DNA of 64,000 nucleotides from Gimibacter soli (GCF_028463845.1 NZ_CP116805.1:1178001-1242000), one strand, 5' to 3'. Positions 8,391-17,476 are shown, counted from the stretch's first letter. Numbers and translations: made by a program. Notes: generated by a model not told the origin, from the sequence alone.

Positions 8391-9056
8391 ATGGAAACGA
8401 TAAGGGAAATCATGGCGGCTCACCCCGGAATTACTTTGCGCGACATCCGTACCGAACGCGCAATGACCCTGAAGGAACTGGCTGAAAAGTCGGGTATCCC
8501 GGTATCGACTCTTTCCAAGCTTGAAAACGGCAAGATGACGATGACCTACGACAAGCTGGTGCGGATCGGCATCGGGCTCGGGGTCGATCTCGGGCGGCTT
8601 CTCAGCACACCGCATACGGAGGCGCGGCCGGCGCCGTCCGCGCTCGGGCGCCGGTGTGTGACGCGGGCGGGCAAGGAAACCAGCGTGCTCTATAAGAAGC
8701 ACCGGCATTTCTACCCGGCGTCTGAACTGCTCAACAAGCAGATGGTGCCGATGATTATAGACGTGAAAGCCCGCACTATGGAAGAAATCGGCGGCCTCCT
8801 TCGTCACACGGGTGAAGAATTCCTTTATGTGCTTGAAGGCACAATGGAGCTGCATAGCGAGCTTTATACGCCCCTGAAACTTTCGGCGGGTGATTCCGTT
8901 TATTTCGACAGCGGCATGGCGCACGCCTATATCCTGGCGGGCGAATCGCCGTGTCGTGTTTTGGCGGTTTGCGCCGGTGCCGGGGTTGATGCCCTTGCCG
9001 AAGCGGTGCTGAATACCACCGGACACGGCGAGGATTCGGGCGAATCTGACGACTGA
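8391..9056 (+). CDS. XRE-family regulator with C-terminal cupin sensor domain
   Basis: This 221-residue protein has an N-terminal XRE helix-turn-helix (about residues 17-68, core MTLKELAEKSGIPVSTLSKLENGK) and a C-terminal cupin_2 barrel (about residues 140-205, with HTGEEFLYVLEG and PLKLSAGDSVYFDSGMAH). Regulators of this build bind a small carboxylate, amine or amino-acid ligand in the cupin and control adjacent catabolic operons. It reads away from the TonB receptor/hydrolase operon and into the MFS and epimerase genes, so it probably controls both directions. The ligand is unknown; a dipeptide or D-amino acid would fit. Confidence 0.9.
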   Translation: METIREIMAAHPGITLRDIRTERAMTLKELAEKSGIPVSTLSKLENGKMTMTYDKLVRIGIGLGVDLGRLLSTPHTEARPAPSALGRRCVTRAGKETSVLYKKHRHFYPASELLNKQMVPMIIDVKARTMEEIGGLLRHTGEEFLYVLEGTMELHSELYTPLKLSAGDSVYFDSGMAHAYILAGESPCRVLAVCAGAGVDALAEAVLNTTGHGEDSGESDD

Positions 9057-9088
9057 TTTTCAAAAAATTTCATATCTTGAAAATTTTT
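9057..9088. promoter_or_regulatory. Nested AT-rich inverted repeats upstream of the MFS gene
   Basis: TTTTCAA (9057-9063) mirrors TTGAAAA (9077-9083), and AAAAATTT (9063-9070) mirrors AAATTTTT (9081-9088). The nested dyads occupy the 55-base gap between the XRE-cupin stop and the MFS start. This may be an operator/promoter or a weak structured leader; there is no G+C-rich stem as in a terminator. Confidence 0.4.
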
Positions 9089-9111
9089 GGGTGTTCTGAA
9101 ATGCTGCACGC

Positions 9112-10449
9112 ATGATGAACACAAATTCCCCCATTCCGGCCTCGCCGGCTGAAACAAAAGGCTGGCCTTCGGCAACGCAGGGCTGGCTCACGGTCGCCGC
9201 CTTCTGCGTGGCGGCGATCCTTTCCTATACGGACCGCCAGATTCTCAGCCTGCTTGTCGATCCGATCCGGGGCGACCTACAGATCAGCGATACCCAAATC
9301 GGGCTGCTGCAGGGCATGGCCTTCGCGATTGTCTATTCTTTCGCCGGTATCCCCTTTGGCCGCATGGCGGACCGGACGGCGCGCCGCACAGTGATCTTGG
9401 CCGGGATCGTGGTCTGGAGCCTCGGCACGCTTCTTTGCGGCATGGCGGGATCGTTTGGTGAATTGTTCGCGGGCCGCCTGATCGTCGGGATCGGCGAAGC
9501 GGCGCTTGCGCCGGCGGCCACCTCGATGATCGGTGACCTGTTCCCGCAGGAGCGGCGCGGCGTGGCGCTTGGCGTTTTCATGATGGGCATGGTGGTTGGC
9601 GGCGGCGTTGCCATCGGCATCGGCGGTGGCATCCTGACGCTGGCAACGGCGGGTGCCTTCGAAGGCCTGCCATTCATTGGCGACCTGGCGCCGTGGCGGA
9701 CTGCACTGGTGCTGCTGGCCCTTGCCGGCGTGCCGCTCCTTATCGGCCTTGCCTTCATCCCTGAACCCGCGCGTCGCGGGCTCGCTGAAGGGGGCAGCGG
9801 CGGCCTGCCGCTCCGCCGTACCTTTGAAATGCTGGCTGACCTGCGCTGGCGCATCCTGCCCCTGGTGCTTGGCTGCGCCATGATGGCTGTTGGCGATTTC
9901 GCGATGCTCAGCTGGGCACCGGCGCTGCTGTCGCGGAACTTCGCGATGGCTCCGGGCGAGATCGGCGCGCTTCTCGGCACGCTCATTGTCATTGCCGGAG
10001 TTATCTCCACCGTTGGCGGCGGTTATGTCAGCGACCGGCTGACACGCCGCTCAGGCGCCATCGGCCGCGTCCATCTGGCAGTGGCGGCCTGTGTGCTGGC
10101 GCTGCCCTGTTCCTTCATCTGGTTTGCGACCGGGCCGTATCAGGTGCTGGCGCTTGTATCGCTCTGGACCATGATTTCGACCGTCGCAGGCGTCACCGGT
10201 ATCGTTGCCCTGCAGGAAAGCGTGCCCAATGAGCTGCGCGGCCTCAGCGTTTCCTTCATCGGCTTCGGCAACATTCTGGTCGGGCTCGGTATCGGTGTCA
10301 CGATGATCGGCTTTGTGGTCGATAACGTGTTCGTCGACCCCCTCTCGCTCGGCAAAGCCCTCACGCTTTGTGTCACGCCCGCCGCCATCATCGCCATCTT
10401 CAGCTTCGCGCTTGCCGGGCGCGCCATCCGGAAGGCTTCTCACTCATGA
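9112..10449 (+). CDS. Major facilitator superfamily transporter
   Basis: This 445-residue protein has twelve predicted membrane helices and MFS signature loops (GRMADRTARRTVIL between helices 2 and 3; LSYTDRQILSLL in helix 1, typical of the spinster-like branch). It would import or export a small solute across the inner membrane. The start region has two adjacent ATGs (9112 and 9115) and no strong ribosome site. Its stop overlaps the epimerase start (ATGA), so the two are translated together. That coupling suggests it imports the epimerase's dipeptide, the role AmpG (also MFS) plays for muropeptides in enterobacteria; the substrate is inferred. Confidence 0.88.
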   Translation: MMNTNSPIPASPAETKGWPSATQGWLTVAAFCVAAILSYTDRQILSLLVDPIRGDLQISDTQIGLLQGMAFAIVYSFAGIPFGRMADRTARRTVILAGIVVWSLGTLLCGMAGSFGELFAGRLIVGIGEAALAPAATSMIGDLFPQERRGVALGVFMMGMVVGGGVAIGIGGGILTLATAGAFEGLPFIGDLAPWRTALVLLALAGVPLLIGLAFIPEPARRGLAEGGSGGLPLRRTFEMLADLRWRILPLVLGCAMMAVGDFAMLSWAPALLSRNFAMAPGEIGALLGTLIVIAGVISTVGGGYVSDRLTRRSGAIGRVHLAVAACVLALPCSFIWFATGPYQVLALVSLWTMISTVAGVTGIVALQESVPNELRGLSVSFIGFGNILVGLGIGVTMIGFVVDNVFVDPLSLGKALTLCVTPAAIIAIFSFALAGRAIRKASHS

Positions 10450-11444
10450 AACCCCTCTCGATTTCCGCTGTGATGGACCCGATGCGCTTGCGCCAGCCCT
10501 TCCGCATTTCGGGCTATGTGTTCGAGGCCTTGCCCGCCGTTGTCGTCACGCTTGAGGATGGCACCTTCACTGGCCGGGGCGAGGCGGGCGGCGTTTATTA
10601 CACTGGCGACGATACCGACCATATGCTGGCCGAGATCGAGCGTTGCCGCGATGGTATCGTCACCTGCGAAAGCCGTGAGGCGCTGCGCACGGTGATGCCT
10701 TCGGGCGGCGCGCGGAACGCGGTCGATGCTGCCATGTGGGAACTGGAATCGTTCCGCGCGGGTAAGCCCGTTTGGCAGCTTGCGGGCCTCGCCGAGCCGA
10801 AGCCGCTTGTCACCACCTTCACGCTTTCCGCTGATGATCCGGCAACGATCCTCCGGAATCTGGAAGGCTACCGGGACGCCAAAGCGATCAAACTGAAGCT
10901 CGATGGTGATTTCGCGGCGGATGCCGAACGCGTCGCCACCGTGCGCAAGGCGCGGCCGGACGTCTGGATGATGGTCGATGCCAATCAGGGATACTCCGCC
11001 AGCGGCCTTGATGCGCTCGTCGGTGTTCTGGCCGATCATGATGTATCGCTTCTGGAGCAGCCCTTGCCCCGCGGCAACGAGGCTGACCTTGAAGGCTTCA
11101 AGTCCCCCGTGCCGATTGCGGCAGATGAAAGCTGCCTCGACCTCAGCGAGATCCCGAACATCCTCGGGCGTTTTCAGGTGCTGAACATCAAGCTCGATAA
11201 ATGCGGCGGGCTGACCGAGGCCTTGTTGATGGAACAGGAAGCACGGCGGCTGGGGCTGAAGGTGATGGTCGGCAATATGGCGGGCTCGAGCCTTGCAGCA
11301 GCCCCCGGTTTCCTGCTCGCACAGCGCTGCGATATCGTCGACCTCGACGGCCCGTCCTTCCTTGCGAAGGACCGCGATATCGGCGTCAGCTACAAGGATG
11401 GCAGCATTTTCTGCCCGACCGAGGTCTGGGGCGCGACGCTCTAG
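10446..11444 (+). CDS. Dipeptide epimerase (L-Ala-D/L-Glu epimerase type, enolase superfamily)
   Basis: This 332-residue enzyme has the mandelate-racemase/muconate-lactonising domain set. The catalytic and metal residues are visible: KLK (Lys149 and Lys151), Asp178 in VDANQ, Glu204 in LLEQP, Asp227 in AADES, the second-face lysine in NIKLDK (Lys249), and DLDGP (319-323). The last motif binds the dipeptide alpha-amino group and separates dipeptide epimerases from other superfamily members. It interconverts L-Ala-D-Glu and L-Ala-L-Glu, or related dipeptides, so that peptidoglycan peptides can be degraded. The start is the ATG overlapping the MFS stop (ATGA). It is the strongest indicator that this region handles murein-type peptides. 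Confidence 0.9.
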   Translation: MKPLSISAVMDPMRLRQPFRISGYVFEALPAVVVTLEDGTFTGRGEAGGVYYTGDDTDHMLAEIERCRDGIVTCESREALRTVMPSGGARNAVDAAMWELESFRAGKPVWQLAGLAEPKPLVTTFTLSADDPATILRNLEGYRDAKAIKLKLDGDFAADAERVATVRKARPDVWMMVDANQGYSASGLDALVGVLADHDVSLLEQPLPRGNEADLEGFKSPVPIAADESCLDLSEIPNILGRFQVLNIKLDKCGGLTEALLMEQEARRLGLKVMVGNMAGSSLAAAPGFLLAQRCDIVDLDGPSFLAKDRDIGVSYKDGSIFCPTEVWGATL

Positions 11445-11456
11445 GTCGAAGCCCCT

Positions 11457-12038
11457 TCACTGAAGCGCACGCAACTTCTGTCGCAAGGCATCGGTATCCA
11501 GCTTGAAACGCCCTTCATCCTCTTCCGTCATGATCACGGATGTCTCGCCGAGAGGGCGGTTGGGGAACGTGCCGCCGCTCATGCGCCAGCCCTCGTCCGA
11601 CCATGCCATTACGATGAATTCGGGCTGGGGCGGTTTGGCCCGCGCGTAACGCGACTTGATCAGGAAAACGATATATTTCAGCCCCGGGCGGAAACAATGA
11701 CCCTGCTCGGTGCAGGGGATCTTGTCCGCAGTTGTGGCGACGACTGCGCTAATTTCATAGTCAAGGATCGGGCCATCGCGGCGCGCTGCCCGCGCCATGC
11801 CCCGCTTGTGTCGCTTGCGATTGATCCAGTGGCGAATGGCGGGATGGGTGAGGAGCCATTGTTCCTTGTAGCGCTTTTGCCGGAACGCCTCGGCCCATTC
11901 GCGGAAGACGGCCTCAGCTGCCGCGCGGTCTTCTTCCGTCGCGGTCGCCGGCCAATTTTCATCGGCATGCGCTTCGATGGCCCCGAGGCAGAATAGCATT
12001 GCCCCCAGGATCAGGCTGACTAATGGCTTCCGTTTCAT
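11457..12038 (-). CDS. Small secreted protein, weakly DUF4019-like
   Basis: This 193-residue protein has a signal peptide (residues 1-25, ending EAHA). The mature part resembles DUF4019-type domains: an alpha-helical start (AAEAVFREWAEAFRQKRY), a Trp-rich strand, an Arg/Lys-rich helix and a closing EFIVMAWSDEGWRMSGG strand. Such domains belong to the cystatin/NTF2-like group and have no known activity. It converges on the epimerase gene with a 12-base gap and lies downstream of the LytS-type kinase on the same strand, 75 bases away. The function is unknown and the family assignment is tentative. Confidence 0.75.
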   Translation of the reverse strand: MKRKPLVSLILGAMLFCLGAIEAHADENWPATATEEDRAAAEAVFREWAEAFRQKRYKEQWLLTHPAIRHWINRKRHKRGMARAARRDGPILDYEISAVVATTADKIPCTEQGHCFRPGLKYIVFLIKSRYARAKPPQPEFIVMAWSDEGWRMSGGTFPNRPLGETSVIMTEEDEGRFKLDTDALRQKLRALQ

Positions 12039-12112
12039 TCCCGCATTTCTGCAAACCTCCCCATCTGCTTCAAGGCGGCTGGGATGAAAGCCGGTGATGG
12101 CGCCATGGAAGT

Positions 12113-13189
12113 TCAGGCAATCTCACCAGCCGGGAAGCGAAGGGTGGCGTGATATCGGCCGTCCTCGACGTCAGCTGTCAGGGTTCCTTGCTCGCCAAAC
12201 AAGGCCGTCAGGCGCTGGCGGGTGGCGGCGTGGCCGACACCGTTCCCAGCTTCGCTATGCCCCATGTCGTTGAACACTTCGAACTGCACCATGCTGTCTT
12301 CGAGGCTGAGCCGAATGTCTATGCGGCAAGCGTCATCGCGGGGCTCAAGCCCGTGACGGATCGCGTTTTCAACAAGCGGGTGCAGCAGCAAGGGCGGGCA
12401 GGGGATAGAGCTCCAGTCGGCGGGCCCTTGCTGCAGATCGAGCCTCAGCCGATCCCCAAAGCGCAGTTGCTGTATGGCGAGATATCCTTCGATGAATTTC
12501 ATTTCATCCGCAACACTGGCACCCGCGTCGCGGCTGGCCCGCACGGCATAGCGAAGCAGGTCGCTCACCTGGGAAAGCGCCGTGAGCGCCGGGGCACTTT
12601 CGCCCCTTCTTACAAGGGCCGACACACCGCTCAATGCATTGAACAGAAAATGTGGTTCCAGCTGCCCCTGCAACAGCGAAAGCCGTAACTTCAGATTCTC
12701 CTCACGTTCCAGTGCAAGGCTTCGTTCCCGTTCACGAATTTGCAGCCACGCGGCAATCGCGGCATGGAGCGCGAATGCACCGGTGACAATCATGAAATCG
12801 ATCCACCAGCCCATCCGGCTTTGAACGAGCATGGTGTTCCCGATGTCGGCGAGGGGCTGGCCAGCAAAAAACAGTGTGACGACAGCTTCGTAAATCAGAA
12901 ATGCGGGCAGAAAGACCAGTATGGTCAAGGCATAGACAAAGGCCATTCGGGCGGGCTTCAGGCTGGTATCCGGCCGCACAGTGAAATGGCGATGCAGCGC
13001 TGCGCTCAGCAGCACCAGCGGGAGAAAATAGAACAGGTTTTGGCTAAGATCGGCGAGGGTTGCCCCTGCACCACCACGCTGCATTGCATCTGCCGATTGG
13101 GCGAATGTCATGAAGATGGCGACCGCGCCCCATCCGGCGGCGCAGGTGAGGATAATCGCAAGCCAGCGGGTTGGCGTCTGTTGGGTCAT
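12113..13189 (-). CDS. LytS/YehU-type sensor histidine kinase
   Basis: This 358-residue protein has about four membrane segments in residues 10-155, a coiled linker (RERERSLALEREENLKLRL), a His_kinase domain with the LytS-type phospho-site EPHFLFN (His170), and a C-terminal HATPase domain (VENAIRHGLEP). Such kinases pair with LytTR regulators. ATG at 13189 is chosen; a GTG at 13225 would add twelve residues with no ribosome site, while GAGG lies twelve bases before 13189. The likely partner regulator at 14044-14850 is on the same strand but separated by an opposed gene, so the pair is not a simple operon. Confidence 0.88.
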   Translation of the reverse strand: MTQQTPTRWLAIILTCAAGWGAVAIFMTFAQSADAMQRGGAGATLADLSQNLFYFLPLVLLSAALHRHFTVRPDTSLKPARMAFVYALTILVFLPAFLIYEAVVTLFFAGQPLADIGNTMLVQSRMGWWIDFMIVTGAFALHAAIAAWLQIRERERSLALEREENLKLRLSLLQGQLEPHFLFNALSGVSALVRRGESAPALTALSQVSDLLRYAVRASRDAGASVADEMKFIEGYLAIQQLRFGDRLRLDLQQGPADWSSIPCPPLLLHPLVENAIRHGLEPRDDACRIDIRLSLEDSMVQFEVFNDMGHSEAGNGVGHAATRQRLTALFGEQGTLTADVEDGRYHATLRFPAGEIA

Positions 13190-13365
13190 ACGCTGTCTGT
13201 ACCTCACTGTCGGTCGGCTAACCACAGCCTTCGTGTCACCGTTTTGACGCTTCGTCCCTGATGGCTTGTCAGAATCCCGATCACACCATACCGGGAAAGG
13301 TGCCGGGTTTCGATGGCGGCGGACGCCCGGCCAGCAAGAACATGCCGCAGACAGGGAGAAAAGAG

Positions 13366-13896
13366 TTGATCAGGACAATGTTGATGAGCGTCGTGGCCTT
13401 TGCCCTTCTGGCAGTTCCCGCAACTGGCGCGGAGGAAACCCGGCCTACCTACTCGGGAACGACGGAAGTGACCGCACCGGTCGCTGACGCTTATTTCAAG
13501 GCCTACATCGCGCGGGATTGGGATGCGCTTGAGCCGCTGCTGGCTGACGCGGCGTCGTTTGAGGACCAAACGGCACGGCTGGTGTTCGGTGGCGTCGCCC
13601 GGGAAGGGCGCCTAGCCATGATGGACCTTTTCCGCAACGGCTATGCCTCGATCAAGGACATGAGCTTCAATCCCCTGCGCACCATCCATTCGGCTGATTT
13701 CGGCCTGTATGAAGGCGTGCTGCACTGGGAAATCGATGTGAACGGCGTGATCGTCATATCGGAAACACCCTTCGTCACCATCGTGAAAGTTCTCGAAGGC
13801 AAGGTGATCGAACATCGCGATTTCGTGGATTATGCCCCCTTCATTGCGGCCTGGAAACAGGCGAGCGAGGCGGCGAAAGCTGCGCCGAAAGGCTGA
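13366..13896 (+). CDS. Secreted SnoaL/NTF2-like protein
   Basis: This 176-residue protein has a signal peptide (IRTMLMSVVAFALLAVPATGA) and a SnoaL-like NTF2 fold: helix VADAYFKAYIARDWDALEPLLADAASFED, a Phe/Arg-rich middle, then strands LYEGVLHWEIDVNG, FVTIVKVLEGKVIEHRDFVDY. This fold ranges from ligand binding to isomerases, and no catalytic set is evident. TTG at 13366 is chosen because GGGAG stands about seven bases ahead and the hydrophobic signal follows at once; ATG at 13342 is the alternative. It is divergent from the LytS kinase, faces the LytTR gene and could be a periplasmic accessory to that system. Confidence 0.7.
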   Translation: MIRTMLMSVVAFALLAVPATGAEETRPTYSGTTEVTAPVADAYFKAYIARDWDALEPLLADAASFEDQTARLVFGGVAREGRLAMMDLFRNGYASIKDMSFNPLRTIHSADFGLYEGVLHWEIDVNGVIVISETPFVTIVKVLEGKVIEHRDFVDYAPFIAAWKQASEAAKAAPKG

Positions 13897-14043
13897 AGGG
13901 CTTCTGTTCCAAGCTCCGGGTTGCCGCATCTGAAAGTGTTCCTCCACAGTTGCGGTCATCCGGGCACTTCACGGTAGCCGGTACTTTTCCCGAGCCTGTG
14001 CTGTCTGCCGTGAGCAACTGGAACGCCGGATGATCGATGGGGA

Positions 14044-14850
14044 TCAGTCCGGCGTCTTTTTGAGTTCTTCGCGCAATTCTTCGGCCTTGCGCGCACTGAC
14101 CGGGACGCTGTCGCCGTTCGCGAGCGTCGCCCTGTAGGTGCCGTCGTTCATAATTTCCAGCGTTCGCACCAGGCTCCGCCTGATGATGGCAGTCCGGTGG
14201 ACCCGCATGAAGTCGTCCGCTCTCAGGCGGGTTTCAATGGAGGCCATGGTGGCGCGGTGCAGGATGGTGCGCTCAGCGGTTACCAGTTCCACATAATTGG
14301 CCGAAGCCTTTATCCAAAGAATATCGTCTACGGGCACACGTTCCGTCTTGCCGATGGACCGCACGACGAATGCGCCCACTGGTGCAGGGGCAGCGCCTCG
14401 CTCTGCGGCCTCCCTATCGGCGATCAGCTGGCTGAGGGCGAAGGCCTGATTGGCACGATCCTTCATGGCGATCATTGCGCGTGCCCGTTGCAGGAGCTGG
14501 GCAAAGCGGTCATCGTCGAACGGCTTCAGCAGATAATCCAGCGCGAACAGGTCAAAGGCTTCGACGGCATGCTCGTCATAGGCCGTAACGAAAGCTATGA
14601 GGGGCGGGTTGTCACTGGCGCCGATCTCTTGCGCAAATTTCAGCCCGTTTTCGCGCCGCAACCGAATATCCAGAAGGACCAGATCAACCGGTCCTGCTTG
14701 TAGCGCCGCGCGGGCCTGGTCGCAGGTCTCGCACGCTGCCGCGAGCCGCCAATCGGGGTGGCTGCCAAGCGCCAGTTCCAGATTTTGCAAGGCATGGCGT
14801 TCGTCGTCGACGATCAGGACCCAGAGGTCGGCAGCGTGGGGCTGGGGCAC
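14044..14850 (-). CDS. LytTR-family response regulator
   Basis: This 268-residue protein has a receiver domain (acidic pair in VLIVDDE, phospho-acceptor Asp61 in LLDIRL, Lys in YLLKPFDD) and a C-terminal LytTR DNA-binding domain (about residues 160-262, with ILWIKASANYVELVT and FMRVHRTAIIRRS). It acts with a LytS-type kinase, presumably the one at 12113-13189. GTG at 14850 is chosen for its AAGGAG site eleven bases ahead; ATG at 14886 is an alternative without a ribosome site. It lies divergent from the TonB receptor at 15143, whose expression it may control. Confidence 0.88.
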   Translation of the reverse strand: MPQPHAADLWVLIVDDERHALQNLELALGSHPDWRLAAACETCDQARAALQAGPVDLVLLDIRLRRENGLKFAQEIGASDNPPLIAFVTAYDEHAVEAFDLFALDYLLKPFDDDRFAQLLQRARAMIAMKDRANQAFALSQLIADREAAERGAAPAPVGAFVVRSIGKTERVPVDDILWIKASANYVELVTAERTILHRATMASIETRLRADDFMRVHRTAIIRRSLVRTLEIMNDGTYRATLANGDSVPVSARKAEELREELKKTPD

Positions 14851-15142
14851 AGGAAGTGTCTCTCCTTGGTCCGCGAATGCCTGCATGATGCGCGATTGTT
14901 GTTGGCCGGGGAAGGGGCGAAGCTGTGCCCTCGAAATTTTCGGGAACGACTGCAAGGATATCCGGCAATTTGCGGCTTTGATCGACCGTCTGGCCCTGTC
15001 ATTTAACCTTCCATAAATGTTCAAGTTTTGGTCACCGAACCGTAATGGTTACCGGGCATTAACGCTGCACCCTCTTCGGCCACAAAAAGCCTTCCCAAAG
15101 CGAAGAGGTTTTTTTGATTCATCAGATCAAGAGTGCAGCACA

Positions 15143-17476
15143 ATGAAAACTGACTTCAAAAAGGCGCTGCTTGGCGCGGGCAGCCTGCTCGCCTTCGCAG
15201 TAGCAGCTCATGCAGAGGAAACTTCAACGGTTGGCGGCGCGGCAGACGCAGCGATCGACGAGATCGTCATTTCGGCCCGCAAAACCACCTATGCCAACAA
15301 CGCGACCGACGCAGTGATGATGGACCAGAAGCCGGCGGCTTCGAGCGTCCTCGCTGTTGTCGATAGCCTGCCCGGCATGTTCATCGCTGAAGGCGGCCCC
15401 TTCGGTTCGGACGACTGGTCGACCACTGTTTCGGTACGCGGCTTCACCGTCAGCCTCAGCGAACAGCAAGTCGGCATGACCATCGATGGTCTGCCGAATG
15501 GCAACTCCAACTATGGCGGTGGTGCCAAGGCCAACCGCTATATCGACAGCGAAAACATGGAACGCGCCGAAGTTTCGCAAGGGACGGCGGATATCGCCTC
15601 GCCCTCGCACGAAGCCCTCGGCGGCACTATCAACTTCGTCACCAGTGATCCCTTGGAAGAGCAGCGCTTCTGGGGCAGCGTCAGCATGGGCAACAACAAT
15701 GCCCAGCGCTATTTCGCCCGCTATGACACCGGCGAGTTTGCCGAAGGCACGCGTGCCTATTTCAGCTATTCAAACACCCAGAACGATGCCTGGATCGGCA
15801 ATGCCGGTGGCACCGAGCGCGATCACTTCGAAGCCAAGATCGTGTCGGAAATGGACCAGTGGAAATTCACCGGTCGCCTGTCGTTCGATGATGTGACCGA
15901 AGCCAACTATCAGCAGATTTCGCTCGCCGAGTTCGAAGAAAACCCGAACTGGGACCGCCTGACCGACGAAATCACCGGCATTCCCTATATCGACCAGGTT
16001 TATCGCCCGGTCTGGGGCACGCTGCGCCGCAACTGGTTCGCTTACGCGAAAGCCGAATATAACGGCGACAATTTCGACTTCACCGTTGCGCCTTACTATC
16101 ACGACAACTGGGGTCGTGGTGACTGGGCACCGCCGTACCTCGTGGCTGTCACCGGCGGCGAGGAGCAATCGAACGGCACCATCTATGGCGGTTCGGCTGC
16201 AGGTTCCTACACCTTCGTGGATGCCAACGGCACGCCGCTTGCCCCGATCGCAGGCTGCACGGCCGTTCTGCCCTTCCCCTACGGCGGCAGCTCGCCGGCC
16301 AGCAACCCGGCTTGCTACGCGGCCGGTGCCAACCCGGTCAGCTCCTACCGTCACACTCACTATGGCAAGAAGCGCTACGGCGTGACGGCCGATGGCGCCT
16401 ACCGGCTTGGTGAAATGAACACCCTGCGCGCTGGCCTGTGGTGGGAAAATAGCGATCGTCACGAATATCGCGACTGGCACAAGATCATCGATCCGCGCTC
16501 CAGCGTTCAGTTCGATGACGTTGCTTACTGGCGCCAGTATGACCGCGACTTCGATGTCGATACGCTGATGCTGTATGCTGAAGACACGCTGGAACTTGGT
16601 CGGCTGCAACTGCGCGGCGGCATCAAGAAATATCTGGTGGATCTGACCCGTACCGACAATTTCGGGACCCAGGCCCAGCAGGAAATTGAATCGGATAGCG
16701 ATATCCTGTTCAGCGCCGGTGCGCTCTTTGCCGCCACCGATAACCTCGAAGTGTTCGCGGGCTTTGCCCAGAACTTCGCGGCGATCAAGGACGGCGTGAT
16801 TGAAGGTGCTGCCAGCGTCACCAATCCGGAAATCCCGGATCTGGAAGGCGAAACGGCTGACAACTTCGATTTCGGCCTGCGCTTCGGCAATGGTGCGGTC
16901 CGCGCCACGATCACCGCTTACTATGTGAAGTTCAACAACCGCATCACCTTCGTTTCGGCTGGCGATCCGGTTGATGGTGTCGACTATCTTGAAGAAGGCG
17001 AAGGCGCCTACTTCAACGTCGGCGGTATCAAGTCGAAAGGTGTTGAAGCAAGCATCTCGGCTGACTTTGCTGAACACTGGAACATCTACGGCGCCCTGAC
17101 GCTGAACGATTCCGAATATACGGAGACGACGGCGCAGGTTACCGAAGGCAACAAGGTGGCACTGGCCCCCGAGTTCCAGCTCGTTGGTACGCTTAGCTAC
17201 TATAACGACGGTGTGCGCGCCGGTGTTTCGGCCAAGCATGTGGGCGAGCGCTACGGCAACTTCGCCAACACTGAAGAAGTGCCGAGCTACACTACGGTTG
17301 ATGCCTGGGTCGGTTACACGATGCCGGAAGGCACCATCCAGGGCATTGGCGAGATCGACTTCAGCCTGAACGCCACCAACCTGACGGACAAGCGCTACCT
17401 CGGTGGCGGTGAACCCGGTGCCTACTTCATCGGTGCCGAGCGTCAGATTACGGCCAACATCGGCTTCAAATTCTGA
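15143..17476 (+). CDS. TonB-dependent outer membrane receptor
   Basis: This 777-residue protein has a signal peptide ending AVAAHA, a TonB box-like segment (IDEIVISARKT), a plug (VSVRGFTVSLSEQQVGMTIDGLP, EALGGTINFVTSDP) and a beta-barrel ending in a terminal Phe (ITANIGFKF). ATG at 15143 is chosen; the 42-codon in-frame extension upstream lacks signal-peptide character. The nearest partners are the divergent LytTR regulator and the convergent phosphatase-superfamily enzyme, so a phospho-ligand is one possibility. No SusD or FecR-type partner is present. It ends at a strong terminator. Confidence 0.9.
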   Translation: MKTDFKKALLGAGSLLAFAVAAHAEETSTVGGAADAAIDEIVISARKTTYANNATDAVMMDQKPAASSVLAVVDSLPGMFIAEGGPFGSDDWSTTVSVRGFTVSLSEQQVGMTIDGLPNGNSNYGGGAKANRYIDSENMERAEVSQGTADIASPSHEALGGTINFVTSDPLEEQRFWGSVSMGNNNAQRYFARYDTGEFAEGTRAYFSYSNTQNDAWIGNAGGTERDHFEAKIVSEMDQWKFTGRLSFDDVTEANYQQISLAEFEENPNWDRLTDEITGIPYIDQVYRPVWGTLRRNWFAYAKAEYNGDNFDFTVAPYYHDNWGRGDWAPPYLVAVTGGEEQSNGTIYGGSAAGSYTFVDANGTPLAPIAGCTAVLPFPYGGSSPASNPACYAAGANPVSSYRHTHYGKKRYGVTADGAYRLGEMNTLRAGLWWENSDRHEYRDWHKIIDPRSSVQFDDVAYWRQYDRDFDVDTLMLYAEDTLELGRLQLRGGIKKYLVDLTRTDNFGTQAQQEIESDSDILFSAGALFAATDNLEVFAGFAQNFAAIKDGVIEGAASVTNPEIPDLEGETADNFDFGLRFGNGAVRATITAYYVKFNNRITFVSAGDPVDGVDYLEEGEGAYFNVGGIKSKGVEASISADFAEHWNIYGALTLNDSEYTETTAQVTEGNKVALAPEFQLVGTLSYYNDGVRAGVSAKHVGERYGNFANTEEVPSYTTVDAWVGYTMPEGTIQGIGEIDFSLNATNLTDKRYLGGGEPGAYFIGAERQITANIGFKF

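Noticed and set aside
8175-9026. Open frame of 283 codons opposite the XRE-cupin gene
   Set aside because: The XRE helix-turn-helix and cupin motifs on the plus strand are unmistakable, and the antisense product is not protein-like.
15770-17239. Open frame of 489 codons opposite the second TonB receptor
   Set aside because: Composition mirrors the barrel strands of the receptor, and no independent features are seen.
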